64,000 nt of DNA from Nostocoides sp. GTDB taxonomy: Bacteria; Actinomycetota; Actinomycetes; Actinomycetales; Dermatophilaceae. Location of the stretch: the NCBI GenBank assembly GCA_016716625.1, contig JADJVJ010000001.1:124001-188000 (forward strand), read 5' to 3'. The notes under the pieces were generated by a model. It was not told where the DNA came from, ran no database searches, and saw only the letters and a list, made by a program, of their open reading frames with translations. Both the position numbers and the translations under genes were made by a program. This document shows, one piece after another, positions 7,793 through 14,987 of the stretch (position 1 is the first letter of the stretch; every line of letters starts with the position of its first letter).

Positions 7793-8326
7793 ATGAGTTT
7801 CTTCGACAAAGCCAAGGCGGCAGCCAAGGACCTCGCCGCCCAGGCGGACGCGGCCATGCAGTCCTCGGGGCTCATGCCCCCGGGCGCGGGTCTCGGCGGT
7901 GCGGGTGGTGCCGGCGGTGCGGGTGGTTCGGGGGGTGATCGCGCGCTGCGCGACCTCGGTGTCCTGGCGTGGCTCGAAGCCACCGGGCGGCCGGTGTCGG
8001 CCGAGGACAAGGCGCGGGTCATGGAGACCCTGCGGTCCTTGGAGTCCGGGGGGCAGTTGGGTTCGCTCACGGTGAGTCCGCCGATGGGTGCGCCGGGTGC
8101 GCCGCCGCCTCCTCCGGGGTATGCCGCGCAGCAGGCTGCCGCCGCGGCCTCGGGCTCCGCTGCGCCCCCGCCCCCGCCGCCTCCGGCTCCGGCCCCGGCT
8201 CAGGCGGCCCCTGCGCCGCCACCGGCCCCGGCTCCGTCTGCCCCGGCTCCGTCTGCCCCGGCGGCCGAGTCGCCGTCCGCCGGGGGCGCGCCGCCGCCCC
8301 CGCCCCCGCCGCCGAGCTGGGCCTGA
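7793..8326 (+). CDS. Proline/alanine-rich hypothetical protein
   Basis: A 177-residue protein with a modular look. Residues 1-22 form a basic amphipathic helix (FFDKAKAAAKDLAAQADAAM). A short Gly-rich linker (GGAGGAGGAGGSGG) follows. Residues about 50-85 form a small predicted helical domain (DRALRDLGVLAWLEATGRPVSAEDKARVMETLRSLE), and then comes a long Pro/Ala tract with several runs of six to eight prolines. There is no signal peptide or membrane segment. It could be a cell-envelope or scaffold-associated protein; I do not recognise the family. The start is supported by GGGAGG six bases upstream. Confidence 0.7.
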   Translation: MSFFDKAKAAAKDLAAQADAAMQSSGLMPPGAGLGGAGGAGGAGGSGGDRALRDLGVLAWLEATGRPVSAEDKARVMETLRSLESGGQLGSLTVSPPMGAPGAPPPPPGYAAQQAAAAASGSAAPPPPPPPAPAPAQAAPAPPPAPAPSAPAPSAPAAESPSAGGAPPPPPPPPSWA

Positions 8327-8445
8327 CCGTTGCCAGCGTGGCGCGTGCCATTGATGCGCCACGGTCCGTGCTGGCGAACCTCACGTGGGCCTCGGGTGTG
8401 GGCTTCGCGGCAGGCTTCCGGAGGCGACTGACCTTGGTTAGCCGA

Positions 8446-9174
8446 ATGGTCTGGCCGTGGCGGGTGCTCGTTACCCTCCTTGCGGCACTGCTCGCGGCAG
8501 GAACTGCTCCCGTAGCCGTCGCCGCCACTGTGGAGTCGTCGGCTGCCGTCGCGTGCGCCTACACCTACGACGTCCAGCGCGGTGTGCAGGTGGCTTCGCC
8601 GGCAACTGAGCGTGGACCTCCCGCGGCGTCCGACCAAAACACCCTCTACGACGTTGGCGCTGGGTCTCGCGGCGCCTCGGTGCGTGTGGGCGAGGCCTCG
8701 GACAGCCCCGTCACGAAGCTCGCCGGGGTGCCGGTGGCGTCCGCGCGGGGCGCGGGATCTCCCGCGGCGACCCTGGAGCACGTCCGCCGTATCGATGGGG
8801 CCCTGGCGTCGGTCGGGAAATCGGCTGTTGCCGCAAAGCCCGCAGTCGGCTTCGCCGAGGGCCTCGGCAAGTCAGCCTTGACACCGAACCGCCTTCAGCA
8901 TGGAACCAAGAATCTGACCAACGCCGGTGTGCTTCCAGCTTGGTCCGGCAAGAACAGTCCCGGAATCATTGTGCGAGCGTTCACGCCGATCTTGGAGCAC
9001 CCGAAAGCGACGTTTGATCACTCCTTGGGAGGTACGAGCGTACGCGGGTTCTTGGGAGACATCGACGGGACCCAAGTTGCCGTGTTTGTCTACAAGGAGG
9101 GTCCTTACCAGGGACAACTCGCGTCGTCGCTCGTCCCCTCAGCAAACCAGTTGTCCATGTGGGGAATCGGCTGA
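8446..9174 (+). CDS. Candidate secreted polymorphic toxin
   Basis: A 242-residue protein in three parts: a signal peptide (MVWPWRVLVTLLAALLAAGTAPVAVAA, cut near residue 27, split here as a hydrophobic core after basic residues upstream of the ATG), a variable linker to about residue 145, and a compact C-terminal domain at 148-242. That domain has conserved-looking features LPAWS...SPGII, PILEHP, FDHSLGGT, VRGFLGDIDG and VYKEGPYQGQLASS, ending near VPSANQ. This looks like the C-terminal toxin modules of polymorphic toxins, perhaps an RNase of the Barnase/EndoU/ColicinE5 group, with His192 and Lys217 as candidates. The next gene starts inside its stop codon. The toxin role is inference. The start is uncertain because an upstream GTG would extend the N terminus. 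Confidence 0.5.
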   Translation: MVWPWRVLVTLLAALLAAGTAPVAVAATVESSAAVACAYTYDVQRGVQVASPATERGPPAASDQNTLYDVGAGSRGASVRVGEASDSPVTKLAGVPVASARGAGSPAATLEHVRRIDGALASVGKSAVAAKPAVGFAEGLGKSALTPNRLQHGTKNLTNAGVLPAWSGKNSPGIIVRAFTPILEHPKATFDHSLGGTSVRGFLGDIDGTQVAVFVYKEGPYQGQLASSLVPSANQLSMWGIG

Positions 9175-9656
9175 TGCCCTGTGTGGCGCGAACCAACCTG
9201 ACCATCTTCATGGAGGGGCAGGAGAGTCCCGGGGTCATCGTCTATGGACTGGGCGCGCCCGGGTCTATCAAGGTCGAGCCATCAGCCTATGAGTGGGCGG
9301 CCCGGCGCACTACATCGGTGGGACAGTTGTCGGGACACAACTGGCAAGTTGTACTTTGGGAAGTGAGGCTGGTGCCTTGGCCCAACGGGAGTGCATGGGA
9401 TGAAGTCCTCGAACGCACCCTGGATTCGATGTTGGATGCGGGAGCAACCATCGCTTGGGTTGGGGCCGAAGGTATTCCGTTCGCGGATCCTCCCGACCTC
9501 TTTACTCCTGAGCACATGCACGGAGGCGTTTTGGTCTGGCGCAGCACTGACGGTGGGGGCGGGCAACTTGATCCCGACCGGCCGTTGTCGCCGGTTCCGG
9601 ACGAGGAACTGAATCAACTGCGCGCAGAGGCTCGGGGGCTGGCCGATGCTGAGTGA
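9174..9656 (+). CDS. Candidate immunity protein coupled to the toxin gene
   Basis: A 160-residue soluble protein with no signal peptide. Its ATG at 9174 shares a base with the upstream TGA (TGATG), the tightest form of translational coupling. Tryptophan-rich beta segments (NWQVVLWEVRLVPWP), an acidic helix (WDEVLERTLDSML) and the sequence TIAWVGAEGIPFADPPDLF are seen. The protein is acidic overall, as is usual for immunity partners of basic nucleases. I do not recognise a named family. Third codon positions around 8.9-9.6 kb are less GC-rich than in neighbouring genes, which suggests transfer. The immunity role is inferred from the arrangement only. Confidence 0.5.
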   Translation: MPCVARTNLTIFMEGQESPGVIVYGLGAPGSIKVEPSAYEWAARRTTSVGQLSGHNWQVVLWEVRLVPWPNGSAWDEVLERTLDSMLDAGATIAWVGAEGIPFADPPDLFTPEHMHGGVLVWRSTDGGGGQLDPDRPLSPVPDEELNQLRAEARGLADAE

Positions 9657-9693
9657 GTGCCCTCGATCGTGGCGACGCGAGGTCAACACGTTG

Positions 9694-9771
9694 ATGAAGC
9701 GACTCCCCGCCCTGCTCGTCGTGCTCGCGATCGTATGGCTCACCATGCCGTCAGGCGTTCGTCGTCGGTGA
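9694..9771 (+). pseudogene. Signal-peptide-like ORF remnant
   Basis: A 25-codon frame whose product begins MKRLPALLVVLAIVW and ends in Arg-Arg-Arg. It has the shape of a Sec signal peptide (basic start, hydrophobic core) but no mature protein. It follows the toxin/immunity pair by 38 bases and precedes the HNH gene promoter. It may be the stump of a second secreted toxin lost by deletion, or chance. Confidence 0.3.
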
Positions 9772-9862
9772 GTTGGTCGGAGTCGGTCAAGGGGTGCGTC
9801 CAGCTGTGAGGTGGGGCGGGGGAAGAAGCGGTTCCGGACAAGCGACTGTCGGCGGCCATTCG

Positions 9863-9868
9863 TACACT
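9863..9868 (+). promoter_or_regulatory. -10 box for leaderless HNH gene
   Basis: TACACT at 9863-9868, seven bases before ATG 9876. The spacing places the transcript start at or next to the start codon; no Shine-Dalgarno is present, which supports a leaderless message. Confidence 0.45.
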
Positions 9869-9875
9869 TGTTCGC

Positions 9876-11201
9876 ATGACGGCATACGCCACCGACGCGA
9901 CCCGGCCAGAACGCTGGGCTGCGTTCGAGGCTGCCGAGGCGGCGCTCGCGGAGTTGCCGGGCGCGGTGGGGGCGGTGAGCGACGAGGAGCTCGCGACCCT
10001 GGTGCGTGTGCTGGACGAGCTCGCCACCCGAGCGCGGGCGGCGCAGCTCGCACTCGCCGAGGAGGCCCGCTCTCGTGGCGTCGTGGCGAGGTCGCAGGCG
10101 GCCGGGGTCCGCGGGTGGCTTCGCGCGCACGCCCCGTCCACGGCACTCACCGGCGAGGCGGGTGTGCTTGCTCGCCTGATCGAGGGGTGGTCCCGCGCTG
10201 AGGCGGCGCCGGTGCGCGCGGCCGTCCTGCAGGGCAGGCTCGCGCCGAGGGTCGCGATGACGGTGTTGGAGGAGTTTGACAAACTCGAGCCGCGGCTCGC
10301 GGACATGGCTCGCCCCGATGTCATGACCCATCTGGTCGAGGTCGGCGCGCAATGCGGGTCGCGGGCGGTGCGAGACCTGCGATCCGCGGTCCTGGCCCGT
10401 TGGGGTGCGGTCGGCGAACTCGACGCGGTCGCGGAGTCCAACCGCCGATCCATCGAGCTCACCCCGTTCTGGCCGGTGTCGGCGGGGTTGTGGGAGTCGC
10501 GGCTGGTTGTCGACGAGTCGGGGCGAGCGGTCATCGAGGCAGCGATCGGGCCGCTCTCCCGGCCCGCGCCGGTGCGCGGTCCGGGCGGGGAGCTGCTGGA
10601 GGCCGACCCCCGCCCGTTGGCCCGCCGCCGTGGTGAGGCGCTGGTCGAGGTATGCCGTCGCGCGAGCGGCCTTTCGAGCTCCACGCCGAGCGGGCTCAAG
10701 GCCGCGCTCTTCGTTGCGATCACCGCCGAGGAACTGCAGCAGCGCACCGGATGCGGTGTGACGGTGGGGGCCTTCGGGGCCGGGGGGTATCTGGCCCCCG
10801 AAGACGTGCGGCGGATCGGCTGCGATGCGGGAGTCATCCGCGTCTTGCTCGATGCGCGCGGCGAGGTGCTCGACGTCGGCCGCACCGAGCGGCTCTTCAC
10901 CACCGGGATGGTCAAGGCGCTGTGGTGGCGCGATCGGCACTGTTCCTTCCCCGGATGTGACGCCCCCGCGCACTGGTGCGACGCTCACCATCTGTGGCAT
11001 TGGGCCGACGGTGGCCCGACCGCCACCCACAACGCGGCCCTGCTCTGCGGACGACATCACACCGTGGTTCATGCCCAGCGGCTCCACGGCCAGGTGCGCG
11101 ACGGGGAGGTCACCTGGGACCGCACGCCGGGGTCCTACGACCGGTGGCTCGACGGCCACCGCACGGTGACCGGGGAGCTGCGCGGCCGGCATCCGGCTTG
11201 A
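9876..11201 (+). CDS. DUF222 / 13E12-type HNH endonuclease-like protein
   Basis: A 441-residue protein of the family common in multiple copies in Actinobacteria. Residues 1-300 are the mostly helical DUF222 domain (RARAAQLALAEEARSRGV...GWLRAHA). The C terminus has the HNH module: LWWRDRHCSFPGCDAPAHWCDAHH, then WADGGPT, N in THNAALLCGRHHTVVH. This is the zinc-knuckle HNH arrangement with CxxC-type ligands and the catalytic His intact. Biological role is unsettled; such genes spread as selfish or defence-linked elements. It sits right behind the candidate toxin/immunity pair, so this 8.4-11.2 kb stretch looks like an accessory insertion. The gene is leaderless by promoter spacing. Confidence 0.85.
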   Translation: MTAYATDATRPERWAAFEAAEAALAELPGAVGAVSDEELATLVRVLDELATRARAAQLALAEEARSRGVVARSQAAGVRGWLRAHAPSTALTGEAGVLARLIEGWSRAEAAPVRAAVLQGRLAPRVAMTVLEEFDKLEPRLADMARPDVMTHLVEVGAQCGSRAVRDLRSAVLARWGAVGELDAVAESNRRSIELTPFWPVSAGLWESRLVVDESGRAVIEAAIGPLSRPAPVRGPGGELLEADPRPLARRRGEALVEVCRRASGLSSSTPSGLKAALFVAITAEELQQRTGCGVTVGAFGAGGYLAPEDVRRIGCDAGVIRVLLDARGEVLDVGRTERLFTTGMVKALWWRDRHCSFPGCDAPAHWCDAHHLWHWADGGPTATHNAALLCGRHHTVVHAQRLHGQVRDGEVTWDRTPGSYDRWLDGHRTVTGELRGRHPA

Positions 11202-11400
11202 CGACCCCGCCCCGCCCCCCGGAGACCGTCGTTGGCCCGGGGGTCGCGGCATGCCCGGTCGCCGCCGGACCAGGCCGCACGGGAAGGCGCCCTGGCGAGC
11301 GGATTCGCGCCCCAGGCCCCCCATCGGCGAGACTGGTCTGCTGCGCCGTCGGCGCCTACCCCACCGCCCCCATCCACAGCCAGACCGTCTCGAGGTACCC

Positions 11401-12639
11401 GTGCTCGCCGCCTACGCCCCGCTCTTCAGGGTTCCCGGGGCACTGCGCTTCATCTCCGGGACCGCCTTCTCGCGGACCGGCGGCGCGATGTTCGGCGTCT
11501 CCGTCATCGTCATGCTCAGCGAACGCCGGGGCTCTTTCGGCCTCGCCGGCGCCATCTCCGCGGTCGGGGTTCTCGTCCTCGCCGTCGCCGGACCGGTCAT
11601 CGGCCGACTCATCGACCGTCATGGACAGCGCAGGGTGGCGCTCCCGTTCGTCCTCGCCTCAGCGATCTTCTGCACCGCGGCGATCATCCTCTCCGCGACC
11701 GGTGCTCCCGTGTGGACCGTGTTCGTCGCCTACGGCCTGAGCGCGATCATCCCCGAGCCCGGACCGATGTCCCGGGCGCGCTGGGCGCAGATCTTCGAGG
11801 ACGAGCCGGAACGGCTGCACACCGCCATGAGCTTCGAACAGGTCTGCGACGAAGGCTCCTTCGTCATCGGCCCGGTCATCGCGGTGCTCGCTTCTACCCT
11901 GTGGTTCCCCGAGGCCGGGCTCATCCTCGCCGAGGTGTTCTTCACCGCCGGCATGCTCGTCTTCCTCTCGGCGCGGGCGACCGAGCCACCGGTGGTACCC
12001 CACGAGGACCGCCCAGCGGGACTCGCGGTGCGCCGCCCGGGAATGCTCATCGTCGCGATGGCGCTCACCATGACCGGCGTTATCTTCGGCGCCAACGAGG
12101 TCATCGCCGTCGCCTACGCCAAGGAGGCCGGGGCGACGAGCCTCTCCAGCGTCATCCTCGGCGCCTTCGCCCTCGGGTCGACCATCTCCGGGATCGTCTT
12201 CGGCACCATCGCCTTCCGGATGACCCTCACCCGTCGACTGCTGCTGGCGGCGACCGGCATGTTCGTCCTCGAGGCGCCTGCGCTCCTCGTCGGCGGGCCC
12301 TGGCCGCTCGCGGTGGTCATGCTCATCGCCGGCTCCGCCACCGCCCCCTTGCTCATCACGAGCCTGTCCCTCTCCCAGCACCTCGTCCCCAAGGCGCTCA
12401 TCACCGAAGGCATGGCGGTGGCGATCACCGGAATCCTCATCGGGATCTCCCTCGGCGCTGCCATGGGCGGGTGGGCCATTGAGCACGTTGGCGCCCGCCT
12501 CGCGTATGCCGTGCCGGTCACCGCCGGGGCGGTCGCGGTGGCCCTCATCGCCGGCGGCTACCGCCGCCTGCAGCAGGCCGAGCGCGCGGCCGGCAGCGAG
12601 GGCGGCCCTGGCCCGGTCAGCGCTGCAGGTGCGGCCTGA
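11401..12639 (+). CDS. MFS transporter
   Basis: A 412-residue major facilitator superfamily carrier with about 12 membrane helices. The helix 2-3 loop has the MFS motif GRLIDRHGQRR. There are two six-helix halves joined by a cytoplasmic loop (RATEPPVVPHEDRPAGLAVRRPG). The start GTG 11401 was chosen because GAGG lies five bases upstream and the first helix then follows normally; the frame is open further upstream but is Pro/Arg-rich and unlike protein. The stop lies within the convergent YczE-like gene (23-base overlap). The substrate cannot be told from sequence. The 199 bases upstream hold only GC-rich DNA with no recognisable element. Confidence 0.85.
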   Translation: MLAAYAPLFRVPGALRFISGTAFSRTGGAMFGVSVIVMLSERRGSFGLAGAISAVGVLVLAVAGPVIGRLIDRHGQRRVALPFVLASAIFCTAAIILSATGAPVWTVFVAYGLSAIIPEPGPMSRARWAQIFEDEPERLHTAMSFEQVCDEGSFVIGPVIAVLASTLWFPEAGLILAEVFFTAGMLVFLSARATEPPVVPHEDRPAGLAVRRPGMLIVAMALTMTGVIFGANEVIAVAYAKEAGATSLSSVILGAFALGSTISGIVFGTIAFRMTLTRRLLLAATGMFVLEAPALLVGGPWPLAVVMLIAGSATAPLLITSLSLSQHLVPKALITEGMAVAITGILIGISLGAAMGGWAIEHVGARLAYAVPVTAGAVAVALIAGGYRRLQQAERAAGSEGGPGPVSAAGAA

Positions 12640-13186
12640 TTCGGTCAACGAGCGGCCCCACGAGCAGCGCCACCAGGATCGTCCCCGGACCGACCGAGGC
12701 CCCAAGCGCCCATCCGCCGGCCAGGGTGATCACCTGGAGGGCGGAGTAGGTCCATTGGAACGGCACCGGCGGGTCGAAAACGATCGGCAGCGCCTCCGCC
12801 GGACCCACCCCGAGGTCGGCCGCAAGGTAGCCCGCGACCCCCACCGCAAGCACAACGAGGCCGACGAGCATCTCCCCGACCCGCACACCGAGATGCCCGG
12901 GTCGCGGCAGCACCTGGAGCAGGCCGCTCACTGCGAGCCCGACGACGACCGGCTGCACCAGCGTTCCCACGCCCGGCCGCAGTCCCTTGGCCCAGGCCAC
13001 CGCGACGAGCGCCAGGGACATGACGGTGTTGACGAGGGCGAAGTCGGTACCCGTGCTCATCGCCGCGCCGTTGACGAAGGTGGAGAACCCGTCACTGCCG
13101 AGCCGCGCGTTGAGGAGCAGCGAGACACCGACGGAGAGCACGAGGCAGCCGACGACGAGCTGCCCGACCCGCCGTGTTCTCTCCAC
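12617..13186 (-). CDS. YczE/YyaS/YitT-like integral membrane protein
   Basis: A 189-residue membrane protein with about five helices and the family marks GVSLLLNARLGSDGFSTFVNG near the start and the repeated GVGPAEALP in the second half; these two lines are the internal repeat of the YczE/YitT family. Members are often placed next to regulators or transporters; a transport role is assumed but unproven. The GTG start at 13186 has TACGCT six bases upstream on its own strand, part of a palindromic -10 shared with the divergent GlcD-like gene. Its 3' end overlaps the end of the MFS gene. Confidence 0.75.
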   Translation of the reverse strand: MERTRRVGQLVVGCLVLSVGVSLLLNARLGSDGFSTFVNGAAMSTGTDFALVNTVMSLALVAVAWAKGLRPGVGTLVQPVVVGLAVSGLLQVLPRPGHLGVRVGEMLVGLVVLAVGVAGYLAADLGVGPAEALPIVFDPPVPFQWTYSALQVITLAGGWALGASVGPGTILVALLVGPLVDRIRPHLQR

Positions 13187-13192
13187 CGCCGC

Positions 13193-13202
13193 AGCGTACG
13201 CT
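13193..13202. promoter_or_regulatory. Palindromic -10 element shared by two divergent leaderless genes
   Basis: AGCGTACGCT is a perfect 10-bp palindrome that reads TACGCT (TAnnnT) on both strands. On the plus strand it lies 7 bases before GTG 13210, on the minus strand 6 bases before GTG 13186. Both spacings place +1 at the start codon. The whole intergenic gap is 23 bases, so this is the only room for promoters. Confidence 0.55.
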
Positions 13203-13209
13203 CAGGCAC

Positions 13210-14577
13210 GTGAGTGCCGAGCAGTTGACCGCGCTCGTCAACGCGCTCCCCGAGGGAGTGGTTGCGACCGCCCCGGAAACCGTCGAGAAGTACCGTCACG
13301 ATTGGTCCCGTGACCCCCGCGCCGGGACCCCGATCGCTGTCGTGCGGGCCGAGTCGACGCAGCAGGTGCAGGTGGCGCTCCGGTGGGCGAGCGCGCACGG
13401 CATACCCGTGGTGCCCCGAGGCGCGGGCAGTGGCCTGGCCGGTGGGGCCAGCGCCGTCGACGGTGGCCTCGTGCTGAGCCTGGAGCGGATGCGCGCCATC
13501 GAGATCGACAACGCGTCCCGGGTTGCCGTGGTCGAGCCCGGAGCGCTCAACGTCGAGGTCAAACAAGCCGCCGCCGAGCATGGCCTCTGGTACCCGCCGG
13601 ATCCGAGCTCGTTCGAGATCTGCTCGATCGGCGGCAACATCGCGACCAACGCCGGCGGCTTGTGTTGCGTGAAGTATGGCGTGACCGCCGACTACGTCCT
13701 CGGCCTCGATGTCGTCCTCGCCAACGGCACCCTGCTCCAGCTCGGTGGCCGGCGGATCAAGGACGTGGCCGGCCTCTCGCTGCTCAAGCTCTTCGTCGGT
13801 TCCGAGGGAACCCTGGGCATTGTCACCCGCGCCATCCTCCGCCTGGTGCCGGCGCAACCGCCCCGCTCGACCCTCGTTGCGGTGTTCCCCACGGCCCGGG
13901 CAGCGGCCGAGGCCGTCGTCGCCATGGGCCGCTCGGTACGGGCGTGCCTCGTCGAGCTCATGGACCACCGGGCCATCAACGTTGTCGAGGACTTCCTCGG
14001 CATGGGCTTGGACCGTTCGGCCGGTGGCCTGCTGGTCGTGCAGTCCGATGCGCCGGGGACCGCTCGGACGGCCGAGATCGAGATCATCGAGACCGTATGC
14101 CGTGCCGCCGGTGCCTCCGAGTGCTACCTCACCGACGACCCCGACGAGGGGGAGGCGTTTCTGGCGGCCCGGCGGGCGTTCTTCCCGGCAACCGAGCATC
14201 TTGGCTCACTGCTCATCGAGGACGTCGGTGTGCCCGTGCCGTTACTCCCCGATCTCCTCGACGGGGTCGCGGCCATCGCCGCCCGGCATACCACCGACAT
14301 CCCGGTCGTGGCGCATGCGGGCGATGGCAACACCCACCCCAATCTCATTTTCGACGGCAGCGACCCGGCGGCCCGTGCGCGCGCCGAGGCGGCCTTCGAG
14401 GAGATCATGGCGCTGGCGATCTCCCTCGGCGGCACCATCACCGGCGAACACGGGGTCGGCCGCGCCAAACGTGGGTCCCTGCCTGCCCAGCTCGGCCCGG
14501 AAATCATGGCCGTGACGCGCCGGATCAAAGACGCCCTCGACCCGGCCGGGATCCTCAACCCGGGTGCGGCGATCTAG
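13210..14577 (+). CDS. FAD-binding oxidase, GlcD / D-lactate dehydrogenase type
   Basis: A 455-residue flavoprotein of the VAO/PCMH family that oxidises 2-hydroxy acids (glycolate or D-lactate). The FAD domain carries VVPRGAGSGLAGGASA (residues about 66-81), PDPSSFEICSIGGNIATNAGG and the SEGTLGIVT motif. The C-terminal FAD-oxidase domain has VVAHAGDGNTHPN and the catalytic-site GEHGVGRAKRG near the end. The length matches GlcD. No GlcE or GlcF partner is adjacent, so a stand-alone D-lactate or 2-hydroxyglutarate dehydrogenase role is as likely as glycolate oxidase. The start GTG is leaderless; the end overlaps the small membrane gene on the other strand by four bases. Confidence 0.88.
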   Translation: MSAEQLTALVNALPEGVVATAPETVEKYRHDWSRDPRAGTPIAVVRAESTQQVQVALRWASAHGIPVVPRGAGSGLAGGASAVDGGLVLSLERMRAIEIDNASRVAVVEPGALNVEVKQAAAEHGLWYPPDPSSFEICSIGGNIATNAGGLCCVKYGVTADYVLGLDVVLANGTLLQLGGRRIKDVAGLSLLKLFVGSEGTLGIVTRAILRLVPAQPPRSTLVAVFPTARAAAEAVVAMGRSVRACLVELMDHRAINVVEDFLGMGLDRSAGGLLVVQSDAPGTARTAEIEIIETVCRAAGASECYLTDDPDEGEAFLAARRAFFPATEHLGSLLIEDVGVPVPLLPDLLDGVAAIAARHTTDIPVVAHAGDGNTHPNLIFDGSDPAARARAEAAFEEIMALAISLGGTITGEHGVGRAKRGSLPAQLGPEIMAVTRRIKDALDPAGILNPGAAI

Positions 14578-14855
14578 GCCGACTCCTCCGCGTGCTGGAT
14601 CCGGGCCGCGAGGCCGGCGCGGACCGCCGCCGGAACGCTGAGCCCGGCGCGGCGGGCGGAACGCCACGCCGAAATCCGACACGGCACCCGCACCGCGGCG
14701 ATGGTCACCACGGCGGCCAGAGCCCACCACAGGGTGCCCCGCGGCACGAGAACCAGACTGAGTGCCATACAGGATGCGAAGACGGCGACTTCGCCGGCGT
14801 GGTCACGGACGAAGGTCTCGGCCGGAGCGATGTGGGCGGCGTTCAAGAGCGCCAT
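14574..14855 (-). CDS. Small hypothetical membrane protein
   Basis: A 93-residue protein with two predicted membrane helices (about EVAVFASCMALSLVLVP and WWALAAVVTIAAV) and a basic, Arg-rich C-terminal half (CRISAWRSARRAG...). The terminal four bases overlap the convergent FAD-oxidase stop. I do not recognise the family. The start ATG 14855 has an AGGGGGAC stretch upstream that can serve as Shine-Dalgarno. Codon usage resembles the surrounding genes, so it is probably real. Confidence 0.55.
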   Translation of the reverse strand: MALLNAAHIAPAETFVRDHAGEVAVFASCMALSLVLVPRGTLWWALAAVVTIAAVRVPCRISAWRSARRAGLSVPAAVRAGLAARIQHAEESA

Positions 14856-14934
14856 GGTGGGTCCCCCTGAGGTCGGTGCGTCCCGTTCAGTGTGCGCCGG
14901 GCGCGCTCTGGAGGTGCCGGGATCGACCCCGTAT

Positions 14935-14963
14935 CGGCCGGACGGATGATCCGGAACTGGCCG
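14935..14963. other. Nested inverted repeat downstream of fadE5
   Basis: CGGCC (14935-14939) pairs with GGCCG (14959-14963), and inside it CCGGA pairs with TCCGG. This could terminate fadE5, whose stop is at 14988. No U-run is present. The rest of the 132-base gap shows nothing clear. Confidence 0.3.
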
Positions 14964-14987
14964 AACCCTGTGCCCCGACCCGCCCCC

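Noticed and set aside
8092..8310. Microsatellite or translocated repeat in the proline-rich gene
   Set aside because: The repeated GCSCCSGC units are explained by proline/alanine codons of a low-complexity protein tail.
9282..11324. 680-codon minus-strand frame
   Set aside because: It is antisense to the immunity and HNH genes and has shadow-frame composition. The HNH motif is intact on the plus strand.
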